DNA of 64,000 nt from contig CAWIZE010000010.1 of assembly GCA_963840545.1 (NCBI GenBank), positions 124,001-188,000 on the forward strand. The letters are read 5' to 3'. The position numbers and the translations under genes are program-made. Within the stretch, counting starts at the first letter, position 1. The number at the start of each line of letters is the position of its first letter. The stretch comes from JAKAWQ01 sp963840545. GTDB lineage: Bacteria; Pseudomonadota; Alphaproteobacteria; Acetobacterales; Acetobacteraceae. The notes under the pieces are model-generated. The model saw only the letters and a list, made by a program, of their open reading frames with translations. It was not told the DNA's origin and did no database searches. This document shows, one piece after another, positions 10,901 through 19,455 of this stretch.

Positions 10901-10970
10901 CCGAGAGATCGGCGTCATCGTCAGCTCGCCGGTGTTCTACGATCCCGCAGGCGCGCGGCTCCATGGCTGA
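7939..10970 (+). CDS. soxA: Sarcosine oxidase alpha subunit (one frameshift)
   Basis: About 1,010 residues in total, the family's usual size, but split over two frames. The first segment (7939 to about 8190) has the N-terminal 2Fe-2S-ferredoxin-like fold (GQSLRGLAGDTLASALLANGV, SFKYHRPRGI). The second (about 8200 to 10970) starts at PNLRATQLELYENL. It continues with an FAD/NAD Rossmann motif (VVGAGPAGLAAAMAAA), a DUF-type linker, then an aminomethyltransferase (GcvT-like) domain that binds tetrahydrofolate. The break lies in a short GC-rich run near 8165-8210, made of repeating GCGCGCGACGGG-like units that look expanded relative to the family. A sequencing or assembly slip in this run is the simplest explanation. 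The gene overlaps soxG by 8 bp. Confidence 0.9.
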
Positions 10971-11523
10971 TGCCCACCTCGCCCGGCGCGGACCATTCGA
11001 TGCGCTGACCGCGCGGCGCGGCACGGCTCTCTCCGTGCTCCCCGCCGAGAGCCGGTTTTCGTTCCGCGGCGCCGCCGCCGCCGCCCGCGCCGCCGGCGCG
11101 GCGTTCGGCGTGACGCTGCCCGACACGCCCTGCCGGGCGGCGACAAATCTCGACCGCGCCGCCTTCTGGCTCGGTCCGGACGAATTTCTCCTCCTCGCAC
11201 CGGCAGGCGAGGGGCCGGAGATCGCCGCAGCACTCGCCCGCGCGCTCGACGGCGTGGCTTACGCCCTCGTCGATATCGCCCATCGCGACGCGAGCATCGG
11301 TGTCACCGGGCCTCGCGCCCCGACACTGCTCAATCTTGGCTGCCCGCTCGATCTCGCGCTGTCCGCCTTTCCGCCCGGCCAGTGCACCCGCACGGTCTTC
11401 GCCAAGGCGGGTGTGATGCTCTGGCGGCAGGAGGCGATGGGCTTCCGCCTCGATGTGGCGCGCTCCCTGGCGCGCTATGTCTGGCGCATGCTCGAGGAAG
11501 CGGAGCGGGAGTACCGGCCCTGA
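10963..11523 (+). CDS. soxG: Sarcosine oxidase gamma subunit
   Basis: A 186-residue protein with the GcvT-like fold of the gamma subunit, the last component of the heterotetramer. Characteristic segments are AFWLGPDEFLLLAP (about residues 66-79), VDIAHRDASIGVTGPRA and the C-terminal FRLDVARSLARYVWRML. The start ATG overlaps the soxA end. The stop codon sits at the first copy of a 12-bp tandem triplication (11521-11556) that separates the gene from the DgcA-like gene. Confidence 0.9.
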   Translation: MADAHLARRGPFDALTARRGTALSVLPAESRFSFRGAAAAARAAGAAFGVTLPDTPCRAATNLDRAAFWLGPDEFLLLAPAGEGPEIAAALARALDGVAYALVDIAHRDASIGVTGPRAPTLLNLGCPLDLALSAFPPGQCTRTVFAKAGVMLWRQEAMGFRLDVARSLARYVWRMLEEAEREYRP

Positions 11524-11556
11524 TACGGGCCCTGATACGGCCCGGGATACGGCCCG
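11521..11556. repeat. 12-bp tandem repeat, three copies, beginning at the soxG stop
   Basis: Three 12-bp units lie head to tail: TGATACGGGCCC, TGATACGGCCCG and GGATACGGCCCG. The first TGA is the soxG stop codon. Similar stop-containing microduplications occur after three other genes in this window. Confidence 0.85.
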
Positions 11557-11592
11557 ACGGACGGAAAAGGAAAAAACCGAGTGCAGGAGGGC

Positions 11593-13641
11593 ATGATGCC
11601 GCCAGCCGACGATCCACTTTTGCAACCGTTCCAGCTCGGGCGGCTCACGCTTCGCAACCGGATCATGAGCACCTCGCACGAGCCGGCCTTCTCGGAGGAC
11701 GGCATGCCGAAGGACCGCTACCGGCTCTATCACGTGGAGAAGGCGAAGGGCGGGATCGCGCTGACGATGACCGCGGGTTCGGCCGTGGTCTCTCCGGATT
11801 CGCCGCCCGTGTTCGGCAACCTGCTCGCCTACAAGGACGAGATCGTGCCCTGGATGCGGCGCCTCTCTGACGAATGCCACGAGCATGGCGCGGCGGTGAT
11901 GATCCAGCTCACCCATCTCGGCCGGCGCACGGCATGGAACAAGGCGGACTGGCTTCCGGTCCTCGCCCCCTCGCCGATTCGCGAGCCCGCGCATCGCTCT
12001 TTCCCCAAGGCGGCCGAGGAGTGGGACATCGAGCGGATCGTCGCCGATTACGGCACCGCCGCCGCCCGCATGGAAGCGGCCGGCCTCGACGGCATCGCCT
12101 TCAATGCCTACGGGCATCTCGTCGATCAGTTCTGGTCGCCGGCCACCAACCAGCGCGACGATTTGTACGGCGGCAGCCTCGAGAACCGGCTCCGCTTCAC
12201 CCTCCGCGTCCTCGAATCGATCCGCGCCGCGACCCGGCCCGGCTTCCTGGTGGGCATCCGCATGGTCGCCGACGAGGACTGGGAGAAGGGTCTCTCGAAG
12301 GCGGAGGGCATCGCGATCGCGCAGCGTCTGGCGGCCGGCGGGAAGATCGATTTCCTCGATATCATCCGCGGTCATATCGAGACCGACGCCGCACTCGCCC
12401 GCGTGATCCCGCTCCACGGCACGAAGCTCGCGCCGCATCTCGACTTCGCCGGCGAGGTACGCGCCGCGACCCGCTTTCCCGTCTTCCACGCCGCGCGCAT
12501 CCAGGACGTCGCAACCGCGCGCCATGCCATCGTCGCGGGCAAGCTCGACATGGTCGGAATGACCCGTGCCCACATCGCCGATCCGCACATCGTAAAGAAG
12601 CTCATGGAGGGGCGGGAGGAGGAGATCCGCCCCTGCGTCGGCGCCACCTACTGCATCGACCGGATCTACGAAGGAAACGACGCCGTCTGCATCCACAATC
12701 CCGCCACCGGGCGCGAGGCCTCCCTGCCGCAGGTGGTGGCGAGAACGTCCGGCCGGCGCAGGAAGGTGGTGGTGGTGGGAGCCGGTCCCGCGGGCCTCGA
12801 GGCGGCGCGCGTGGCCTCCGCACGCGGACATGCGGTGAGCCTCATCGAGGCGGCCGAAAAGGCGGGGGGACAGATCCTGCTCGCTGCGCGCGCCCCGCGG
12901 CGGCGCGAATTGATGGGCATCGTCGAATGGCGGCTCAAGCGGCTGGAAGCCCAGGGCGTCGCCATGCGCTTCGCCACTTGGGCGCGCGGCGAGGACGTGC
13001 TGGCGGAGGCGCCGGACATCGTGTTCGTCGCCACCGGCGGCGTGCCGGACACGGAGGTGCTGGAAAGCGGCAACGCGCTCGCCGTCTCGAGCTGGAGCAT
13101 CCTCGCCGGCGAGGTGAAGCCGGCGGAGCGGGTGCTGCTCTACGACGATAACGGGGCCCATCCGGGCATGCAGGCGGCGGAGTTCCTGGCCGAAAGCGGC
13201 GCACAGGTGGAAATCGTCACGCCGGAGCGGTATTTCGCGCCCGAGATGGGCGGCCTCAACCATGCCGCCTATGCCCGGGTGTTCCACCGCCGCCGCGTGC
13301 GGATCACGATCAACACGCGGCTTCTGGCGGCGCGGCGCGAGGGCAACACGCTCATCGCCACGCTCGGTTCGGATTACGGCGAGGAACGCTTCGAGCGCGA
13401 GGTGGACCAGATCGTGGTCGAGCACGGCACCCTGCCGGCCGCCGATCTATACGCGGCGTTGAAGCCGGCCTCGATCAACCGCGGCGAAGTGGATTACGCG
13501 GCCCTCATCGCCGGGCGCCCGCAGGAGCTCGTGCGAAATTCCGAAGCCGGCTTCCGCCTCTTCCGCATCGGCGATGCGGTGGCGAGCCGGAACATCCATG
13601 CCGCGATCTACGACGCGCTCCGCCTGGCCAAGGACCTCTGA
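11593..13641 (+). CDS. dgcA: DgcA-like FMN/FAD oxidoreductase (dimethylglycine or N-methylproline demethylation)
   Basis: About 682 residues with the two-part architecture of trimethylamine-dehydrogenase/DgcA/StcD proteins. An old-yellow-enzyme TIM barrel (LGRLTLRNRIMSTSHEP to about residue 360) is followed by a Cys cluster and then an FAD/NADH domain (VVVVGAGPAGLEAARVAS, about 400-680). In the Cys cluster PCVGATYC, then AVC, the usual second Cys is Ala, so the canonical four-Cys pattern is incomplete. Adjacency to soxBDAG supports dimethylglycine demethylation feeding sarcosine oxidase. An AGGAGG at 11585-11590 favours the ATG at 11593 or 11596 over the GTG at 11581. N-methylproline demethylase is the main alternative. 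Confidence 0.82.
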   Translation: MMPPADDPLLQPFQLGRLTLRNRIMSTSHEPAFSEDGMPKDRYRLYHVEKAKGGIALTMTAGSAVVSPDSPPVFGNLLAYKDEIVPWMRRLSDECHEHGAAVMIQLTHLGRRTAWNKADWLPVLAPSPIREPAHRSFPKAAEEWDIERIVADYGTAAARMEAAGLDGIAFNAYGHLVDQFWSPATNQRDDLYGGSLENRLRFTLRVLESIRAATRPGFLVGIRMVADEDWEKGLSKAEGIAIAQRLAAGGKIDFLDIIRGHIETDAALARVIPLHGTKLAPHLDFAGEVRAATRFPVFHAARIQDVATARHAIVAGKLDMVGMTRAHIADPHIVKKLMEGREEEIRPCVGATYCIDRIYEGNDAVCIHNPATGREASLPQVVARTSGRRRKVVVVGAGPAGLEAARVASARGHAVSLIEAAEKAGGQILLAARAPRRRELMGIVEWRLKRLEAQGVAMRFATWARGEDVLAEAPDIVFVATGGVPDTEVLESGNALAVSSWSILAGEVKPAERVLLYDDNGAHPGMQAAEFLAESGAQVEIVTPERYFAPEMGGLNHAAYARVFHRRRVRITINTRLLAARREGNTLIATLGSDYGEERFEREVDQIVVEHGTLPAADLYAALKPASINRGEVDYAALIAGRPQELVRNSEAGFRLFRIGDAVASRNIHAAIYDALRLAKDL

Positions 13642-13675
13642 GGAGGCCCGCCGGCCGGCCCCTCCGCCGTCCCGT

Positions 13676-15703
13676 TCACGTCCCGCGCGCCCGCCCGCCG
13701 TGCCGCAGCAGCGTCACCAGGTAGGCGATCAGCAGGAATGCCAGCGCGTGTGCCGCGACAATCGCGGCGCCAAGGCCGGCGGGTTGCGCGCTCATGTCCA
13801 TCAGCGTGCCGGTCTGCGTGTTGACCACCCGGATCGGTCCCGCGGCGGCAATGAACACCGACTTCATCGCTTCGGTCAGCCAGTAGCCGCTGACCGCCAC
13901 CTTGGCGAGCGTCGCGGCCAGGTCCGGAAGCTTCGGCACCAGCACGCCGGCGAGCAGCAGTTGCGGCACCAAGGCCAGCGGAACGATGGTGGTCGCCTGG
14001 TCCCTGGTGTTGGCGAGCGCCGAGATCAGCAGCCCGATCGCGGTCCCCGCCATGGCGCCGAGCGCGAGCAGTAGGAACTGCTCCAGCCGGTTCCCCGGGA
14101 TGCCTTCGGCGAGTGCGGCCACGAGCCCGTAGACAACCGCGAGCTGGAGCACGGTGAACGCGCCGGAGACGACATATTTCGCGCCGATGAAGGCAGCGGT
14201 GGAGAGGTTGATGTCGCGCTCGCGCCGGTAGATCGCAAGCTCGCCGACGATCTCCTTCGACGCCGCATTGCAGCCGAGCCAGATCGCGGTCAGGCCGAGC
14301 AGCAGCAGCAGCGCGGTCTCGGCATCGACCCGTTCCTGCCCGGTGCCGAACTTGGCGAAGGCGTAGCCGATCAGCCCGCCGATCAGCACGCTCTGGACCG
14401 CCGCCATGATCAGCGCACGGCGATCGGCCAGCAGAAGCCGGGCGTTGCGATGGAGGAGAATGGCGCCCTGGCGGGCGATCTGCCGCAAGCTGACGTGCGC
14501 CGCGCGCGAGGCCGGTCCGCCCCGGGGCCGAAGCGTGGGGCGCCGAAGCGTGGAGCGCCGAAGCGTGGGGCAGGGCGCGGCGGCGGTCGGGAGGTGCGCC
14601 GCGGCGCCTGCCGTCCGCTCGAACTTCGCGCGCCAGTGCCTGGCGTCAGGCTCGTCCATGCGGTCGAACACCTCGCCCAGGCGGCGCACCGCGAAGAAAT
14701 CCAGCGCCTCGGATGGGGCGCCCACGAAGGTCGGCTGGCCGCCGCGGCCCATGCAGACGATCTTGTCGCAGAACTCGGCGACGTTCGCCAAGGTGTGGGT
14801 GACCATGACGACGGTCATCCCCTCATCGGCCAGGCGCCGCAGCAGGCGCATGATCTCCCGGTCGGTGCTCTCGTCCAGCCCGCTGGTCACCTCGTCGAGG
14901 AACAGCAGGCTGGGGCGGTTGAGAATTTCGCTGGCCAGGCTCGCGCATTTCTTCTCCCCGCCGCTCAGCGAGCCGATCCGCTGGTCGAGCCGGTCGAGCA
15001 TGTCGACGCTGCGCGCCGCCCCGCTCACCGCAGCCCGGCGCTGCGCCGCGGTGGTATCGGGCGGCAGGCGAAGCCGTGCCGCGTAATCGAGCGCCTGGCG
15101 CAGGGTGAGCTGCTCGTGCAGCACGTCCTGCTGGGGCACGAAGGCGATATCCTGCTTCAAGGCCTCGAAATTGGCGTGCAGATCGACATCGTTGAGCAGC
15201 ACGGCGCCTTCGCTCGGGAGCGCCCGGCCGGCCAGGATGTTCATCAGCGTGGACTTGCCGACGCCGTTGGCGCCGATGATGCAGACGAACTCGGACGGGC
15301 GGATGCTGAGGCTCGCCGCATCCAGGGTGCGCTGCGGCGACCCGCCGGTCCGCCGGCACCGCACGTCGTAGCTCGCCCCGCGCACCAGGAGCGCGGCATT
15401 GCCGACGCGCCAGGCCCGGGTGAGCGCGGCACCATCGAACGTCAATTGGAAGGGGCCGATATCGATGCGATCCCCCGCGACCAGGGCGCGCGCGCCGCGC
15501 AACCGCATGCCGTTGACATAGGTGCCGTGGGCGGCGCCGAGGTCGCGCAGCACGACGGCGCCGCCGACCATTTCGAACGAAGCGTGGCGGCGCGAGACAT
15601 TCGGGTGGTCCAGCACGACCTGCCCGGGCATCGCCTGGCGCCCGACGGTCAGGCCGCGGTCGAGGGCGATGGCCTCCGCCACCTCGGCTGGCCGCGCGCT
15701 CAT
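13676..15703 (-). CDS. FHA-domain ABC exporter fusion (ABCG-type half transporter)
   Basis: About 675 residues from the chosen ATG. An FHA phosphothreonine-binding domain comes first (VGRQAMPGQ, NVSRRHASF, GTYVNGMRL, about residues 16-95). It is followed by an ABC ATPase (IGANGVGKST, SLSGGEKKCASLASE, LLFLDEVTSGLD, VTHTL), a Pro/Arg-rich linker and an ABC2-type membrane domain with six helices (about 430-670). ATPase before membrane domain is ABCG order. FHA fusions of this type are known in bacteria and suggest control by a Ser/Thr kinase, but no kinase is in the window. The frame stays open to 15940; that extension crosses simple tandem DNA repeats and is probably untranslated. The transported substrate is unknown. 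Confidence 0.85.
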   Translation of the reverse strand: MSARPAEVAEAIALDRGLTVGRQAMPGQVVLDHPNVSRRHASFEMVGGAVVLRDLGAAHGTYVNGMRLRGARALVAGDRIDIGPFQLTFDGAALTRAWRVGNAALLVRGASYDVRCRRTGGSPQRTLDAASLSIRPSEFVCIIGANGVGKSTLMNILAGRALPSEGAVLLNDVDLHANFEALKQDIAFVPQQDVLHEQLTLRQALDYAARLRLPPDTTAAQRRAAVSGAARSVDMLDRLDQRIGSLSGGEKKCASLASEILNRPSLLFLDEVTSGLDESTDREIMRLLRRLADEGMTVVMVTHTLANVAEFCDKIVCMGRGGQPTFVGAPSEALDFFAVRRLGEVFDRMDEPDARHWRAKFERTAGAAAHLPTAAAPCPTLRRSTLRRPTLRPRGGPASRAAHVSLRQIARQGAILLHRNARLLLADRRALIMAAVQSVLIGGLIGYAFAKFGTGQERVDAETALLLLLGLTAIWLGCNAASKEIVGELAIYRRERDINLSTAAFIGAKYVVSGAFTVLQLAVVYGLVAALAEGIPGNRLEQFLLLALGAMAGTAIGLLISALANTRDQATTIVPLALVPQLLLAGVLVPKLPDLAATLAKVAVSGYWLTEAMKSVFIAAAGPIRVVNTQTGTLMDMSAQPAGLGAAIVAAHALAFLLIAYLVTLLRHGGRARGT

Positions 15704-15810
15704 CGTTCGCGACAGGCCGGCATCATCATCGTCCACCGGCGGGCTGCGGCGGCTGCGTCGACCGGTCTGTTGCCGGACGGCAAGGGGCGAAACGACAACG
15801 CTGCACCTCC

Positions 15811-15858
15811 TCTCGGTTGTTCCTGGTCTCGGTTGTTCCTGGTCTCCGTTGTTCCCGG
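15811..15858. repeat. 16-bp tandem repeat, three copies
   Basis: The unit TCTCGGTTGTTCCTGG occurs twice exactly (15811-15826, 15827-15842), and a third copy at 15843-15858 differs at two positions. It lies upstream of the FHA-ABC gene and is translated only if the long upstream start is used, which argues against that start. Confidence 0.9.
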
Positions 15859-15956
15859 CCGGTCGCTGCCAGATGCCGGATGCCGGATGACCGGCGTCAC
15901 GGCGGATGACCGCCGCGGGCGGCATGACGGTCTTCGCCATTCCTCACGGCGAAAGT

Positions 15957-16045
15957 ATGATGACTCCCGATCATCATGCTGGCGATGTGCCTTGGTGGTC
16001 AATTTCGTGGCTGTGGCGGAGCGCGCCGCCACTCCGCCGGGAGCC
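15957..16045. repeat. Two-hairpin intergenic element, diverged copy
   Basis: Hairpin 1 is ATGATGA/TCATCAT with a 7-base loop (15957-15977). After about 30 bases hairpin 2 pairs GGCT plus GGCGGAG with CTCCGCC plus AGCC (16009-16045). The order, spacing and hairpin sequences parallel the better-preserved element at 23430-23535. Confidence 0.6.
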
Positions 16046-16258
16046 GCGCCGTTCCGGAGCCCTCGGCAATGGAGCCAATCCGCACGGCGTCCCATTCACG
16101 CGACATCCCCTCTCGGGCCGCCCGGACACCGATGCCGGCGCCACGCTGGACCGTACATTATGGCAGCGCAAGTGGGTTCCGCGCCCGATTGGCAGGGACC
16201 GTGCGGCGGCAGCATCGCGCCGGGCCGCCCGCTCCGGGCGCTTCGTTTCATGCTGCCT

Positions 16259-16798
16259 TCACCCACGCCGGGCCGCGGAATTTCGCTCTGTCGCGGCGCT
16301 GCTCTCTCGCGGCCTTGCCGCCCCCACCCCGGCCGTCGCGACGCGAACCAGCCAGCGCCTGATCGCCCTCTCTTCCACCGTGGAGAGGCCGCGGATCAAA
16401 TGGGCCTCGATCGCATGAACCCGCTCGCGGCAGGTCGCCAGCAGGCCGCGTCCGCTTCTCGTCAGATCGAGATGCTGGATACGCCCATGGATCGCGTGCG
16501 GCCGGCGGACCACCGATCCATCGCGCACAAGGTTGGCGACGATCACGCTGACCGTCTGCGGGGTGAGCAGGGCCAGCCGCGCGAGATCGGCGTTCGAGTG
16601 GCCGGGACAGGCCGCCAGCATCGTCAGCACCGCGAATTGCGGCGGCGTCACGCCCGTATCCGCCAGCGCCCGCTCCGCCTCGTGCCGGTACGCCCCGGCC
16701 GCCTGGCGCAGCCGGTATCCCAGATCGCCGCGTTCCCCGTGCTTGCCCTTGTCCGGCCCGGGTCGCGGAGGCGGAGAGAGCCGCGGCGGCTTGCCCAT
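16259..16798 (-). CDS. MarR-family transcriptional regulator
   Basis: About 179 residues from the chosen ATG at 16798. The winged helix spans about residues 45-125, with recognition-region text LARLALLTPQTVSVIVANLVRDGSVVRR and the wing GRIQHLDLTRSGRGLL. MarR proteins are dimeric repressors that respond to small ligands. The longer open frame starting at 16972 would cross an inverted repeat at 16802-16834 just upstream of this start, so the short start is preferred and that repeat is a candidate autoregulatory operator. The gene follows otsA on the same strand, 83 bp away. Its ligand and targets are unknown. Confidence 0.85.
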   Translation of the reverse strand: MGKPPRLSPPPRPGPDKGKHGERGDLGYRLRQAAGAYRHEAERALADTGVTPPQFAVLTMLAACPGHSNADLARLALLTPQTVSVIVANLVRDGSVVRRPHAIHGRIQHLDLTRSGRGLLATCRERVHAIEAHLIRGLSTVEERAIRRWLVRVATAGVGAARPRESSAATERNSAARRG

Positions 16799-16801
16799 GA
16801 C

Positions 16802-16834
16802 ATCAGAACTCTCACATGATATTCGAGCTCTGAT
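16802..16834. promoter_or_regulatory. Inverted repeat upstream of marR, candidate operator
   Basis: ATCAGAACTC at 16802-16811 is mirrored by GAGCTCTGAT at 16825-16834 with one mismatch and a 13-bp spacer. It sits immediately upstream of the chosen MarR start. A direct repeat TGATATT (16817 and 16831) overlaps it. The AT-rich content stands out from its surroundings. Confidence 0.5.
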
Positions 16835-16881
16835 ATTATCGCGGATTGGCGTCCCGCGCCAGCCCGCCGCGAACCCGCCGC

Positions 16882-18369
16882 TCAGAGCCGCGAAAAATCC
16901 GCCCGCGCGCCGGCGCGATGCCGGATGCCGCCTTCCTCGCCGGCCAGATCGGCGAGGAACAGGTCGCGCCATGTCTCCAGGCTGTTGCGCCGCAGCGCCC
17001 GCGTCAGCGCTTCATGGCGCTCGCGCCGCTCCGTCACATCCATCGCCAGCCCCCGCGCGATCGCCGCGGCAACGCCGGCGCGGTCATAAGGGTTCACGAT
17101 CAGCGCCGCCCCCAGTTCGGCAGCCGCCCCGGCGAATTGCGAGAGCACCAGCACCCCCGGGTCGTCCGGGTCCTGCGCGGCCACGTATTCCTTCGCCACC
17201 AGGTTCATCCCGTCCTTCAGCGGCGTCACCAGCCCCACCTGCGCCAGCGCGTAGAGCGGCATCAACAGGGTCCGCGCGAAGCTCTTGTTGAGATAGTGCA
17301 GCGGCATCCAGTCGAGCTCGGCGAAGCGGCCATTGATGCGCCCCGCTTCCCCCTCGAGCTCGGTGCGGATCTGCCGGTACGTCGCGATATCGCTGCGCGA
17401 CGGCGGCGCGATCTGCACGAACGTGACGCGTCCGCGATGCTCGGGATGGGTCTCGAGAAACTGCTCGAAGGCGAGGAAGCGCTGCCGCAGGCCTTTCGAG
17501 TAATCGAGCCTGTCCACGCTGAGGATGAGCTTGCCTCCGCTTAAGGACGCGCCGAGCCGCGCCGCCTGGCGACGATTGGCCTCCGCCTCCGCCTGGAGGC
17601 GCACCTCATCCACATTCACCCCGATCGGATAGACCCCGGTCTGCACGCTGCGCCCGAAAGCCGCCAGCCGGCCGCCGGGCAGGCGCCGTCCGCCGGCCTC
17701 GCGCAGAACATAGTCCGCGAACGCGGCGCGGTCCGCTTCGGTCTGAAACCCGATCAGGTCGAAGTGGCAGAGCGCGCGCGCGAGCTCCGCATGGGCGGGA
17801 ACCGTCATGAACACCGAAGGCGCGGGGAACGGCGTGTGCAGGAAGAAGCCCAGCCGGTTGGCCACACCTTCCGCGCGCAGCGCCTCGGCAACGCAGAACA
17901 GATGATAGTCATGCACCCAGACCGGATCGTCGGGCGAGAGGCTCGCCCGCAGCGCCCGGGCGAACAGCGCGTTCACCCGCTTGTAGCCTGCGAACTCGTC
18001 CCATTCGAAGCGGGCGAGATGCGGCTTGTCGTGCAGCACCGGCCACAGCGTGCCGTTGGCGAAGCCGCGATAATACTGGTCGTAGTCGGCCTGCGAGAGA
18101 GCGAACGTCATCAGCTGGATGTTGCCGCGCTGGCGTTCCGGGCGCGCAACGGTCTCGCCCTGCGTCGTCTCGCCGCTCCAGCCGAACCACAGCCCGCCTT
18201 CCTCGCTCAGCGCGTCGAGAACGCCGGCGGCCAGACCGCCATTGGTGGGCTCGCCCTCGGTGATCGGCGCGACACGGTTGGAAACCACGGTGAGCCGGCC
18301 TGTCCGCGAGCGGGCAAGGGCGCCGAATCGCGGGCGGAGATCAGGAAACGGCAGGAGATCTTCCACCAT
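16882..18369 (-). CDS. otsA: Trehalose-6-phosphate synthase
   Basis: A 495-residue GT20 glycosyltransferase that makes trehalose-6-phosphate from UDP-glucose (or ADP-glucose) and glucose-6-phosphate. Seen motifs are RLTVVSNRVAPI near the N-terminus, GGLAAGVLDAL, WVHDYHLF, FFLHTPFPAPSVF, the substrate loop SVDRLDYSKGL and the nucleotide-sugar motif LKDGMNLVAKEYVAAQ. The ATG at 18369 is chosen; an upstream in-frame start at 18459 adds a low-complexity Arg-rich leader. No otsB phosphatase gene is nearby. The encoded enzyme is cytoplasmic and typically serves osmotic or desiccation tolerance. Confidence 0.94.
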   Translation of the reverse strand: MVEDLLPFPDLRPRFGALARSRTGRLTVVSNRVAPITEGEPTNGGLAAGVLDALSEEGGLWFGWSGETTQGETVARPERQRGNIQLMTFALSQADYDQYYRGFANGTLWPVLHDKPHLARFEWDEFAGYKRVNALFARALRASLSPDDPVWVHDYHLFCVAEALRAEGVANRLGFFLHTPFPAPSVFMTVPAHAELARALCHFDLIGFQTEADRAAFADYVLREAGGRRLPGGRLAAFGRSVQTGVYPIGVNVDEVRLQAEAEANRRQAARLGASLSGGKLILSVDRLDYSKGLRQRFLAFEQFLETHPEHRGRVTFVQIAPPSRSDIATYRQIRTELEGEAGRINGRFAELDWMPLHYLNKSFARTLLMPLYALAQVGLVTPLKDGMNLVAKEYVAAQDPDDPGVLVLSQFAGAAAELGAALIVNPYDRAGVAAAIARGLAMDVTERRERHEALTRALRRNSLETWRDLFLADLAGEEGGIRHRAGARADFSRL

Positions 18370-18644
18370 TTTGCGTCCTCTCTCCGGGCGCCGCCCACGC
18401 CGAGCCGCGCGCCCGAGCTCCAATCCCTCGCACCGGGAAACCGCCCAACCAATCGCCAAGCAAAATAATCACCAATCAAAGCGGCTTTATGGCAGCCCCT
18501 CCGCCCGCAACCCCCCCTTGCAACCCCTTGCCCGCCCCGTCCGTCCGCCGCGCCGGCCGGCCCTCCGCGCACGCAACGGCGCGCCCCGCGCCGGCCCGCG
18601 GATTCGCGTTGACCCACGATCCCCACCGGGACTAGGCCTCAAGG

Positions 18645-19400
18645 GTGTCCGCCGCCGAGTCCCGCCCGACGATTCGAGTCCGTGGCCGTTCCTTCATGGC
18701 CCTCGTGCTCGCTCCCGAACCGCCCTTGCGGGCCTGGCTCGCCGCGTTCGAGGCGCAGATCGCCCATGCCCCCGCCTTCTTCGAGTCGCGCCCGGTCATC
18801 CTCGATCTCGGCCTGCTGCCGCCCCAGCAGCCGGACGTCGCCGCGCTGATCCAGACCCTCGCCGATCGCGGCGTGCGAATCATCGGCACCGAAGGCGCGC
18901 ATGCCTCCTGGCCCGGCATCGCCAAATGGGGCGGCCCGATCGGCCCGGCCGGCGCCGCCGCCGACGGCGCCGCAAGCAGGAAGCCGGCGGGCCGCCCGCT
19001 CGCCCTCCCGGAGGGCCAGCCCCCTCCCGCCCATGCCGCGCCCGCCCATGCCGCGCCCGCCACCTCGGAGGGCCCCGCGCTTCTCGTCGCGCACGCCGTG
19101 CGCTCCGGCCAGCAGGTCGTGCACGAAGCCGGGGACGTGACCGTCCTCGGCACCGTCGCGTGGGGCGCGGAGATCATCGCCGGCGGCTCGATCCACATCT
19201 ACGGCGCGCTCCGCGGCCGCGCCGTCGCCGGCTTCTCCGGCAACAAGCGCGCGCGGATCTTCTGCCGCCGTCTCGAGGCCGAGCTCCTCGCGATCGACGG
19301 CCTCTACCGCACCGCCGAGGAATGGGACGCCGCCTTGCACGGCCAGCCGGCGCAGGCCTGGCTCGAGGGCGAGACGATGATGCTCGCCCCCATGGAATGA
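18645..19400 (+). CDS. minC: Septum site-determining protein MinC
   Basis: A 251-residue protein starting at GTG. The N-terminal MinC_N domain (about 1-100, IRVRGRSFMALVLAP) inhibits FtsZ polymerisation. A Pro/Ala linker with a doubled HAAPAHAAPA follows. The C-terminal beta-helix (about 140-245) has the MinC_C signature VHEAGDVTVLGTVAWGAEIIAGGSIHIYG, split here by reading: RSGQQVVHEAGDVTVLG then GSIHIYGALRGRAVAGF. This is the first gene of minCDE. Together with MinD and MinE it prevents septation at the poles. Confidence 0.94.
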   Translation: MSAAESRPTIRVRGRSFMALVLAPEPPLRAWLAAFEAQIAHAPAFFESRPVILDLGLLPPQQPDVAALIQTLADRGVRIIGTEGAHASWPGIAKWGGPIGPAGAAADGAASRKPAGRPLALPEGQPPPAHAAPAHAAPATSEGPALLVAHAVRSGQQVVHEAGDVTVLGTVAWGAEIIAGGSIHIYGALRGRAVAGFSGNKRARIFCRRLEAELLAIDGLYRTAEEWDAALHGQPAQAWLEGETMMLAPME

Positions 19401-19455
19401 GCCCGGGGAGTGAGCACCAATTGATATCGACGGATCGATAAAGGAGCCGAACGCG

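Larger units (their letters stand above)
15704..16258. other. Gene-free region between the FHA-ABC fusion gene and marR
   Basis: No convincing gene. It contains a 16-bp triple repeat, ATGCCGG-type short repeats just after it (about 15869-15888), and a two-hairpin element at 15957-16045 that resembles one in the pspA-pspB spacer. Confidence 0.6.

Noticed and set aside
10921..13425. Minus-strand open frame of 834 codons opposite soxG and the DgcA-like gene
   Set aside because: It crosses two well-supported genes and their spacer and shows no family-like sequence.
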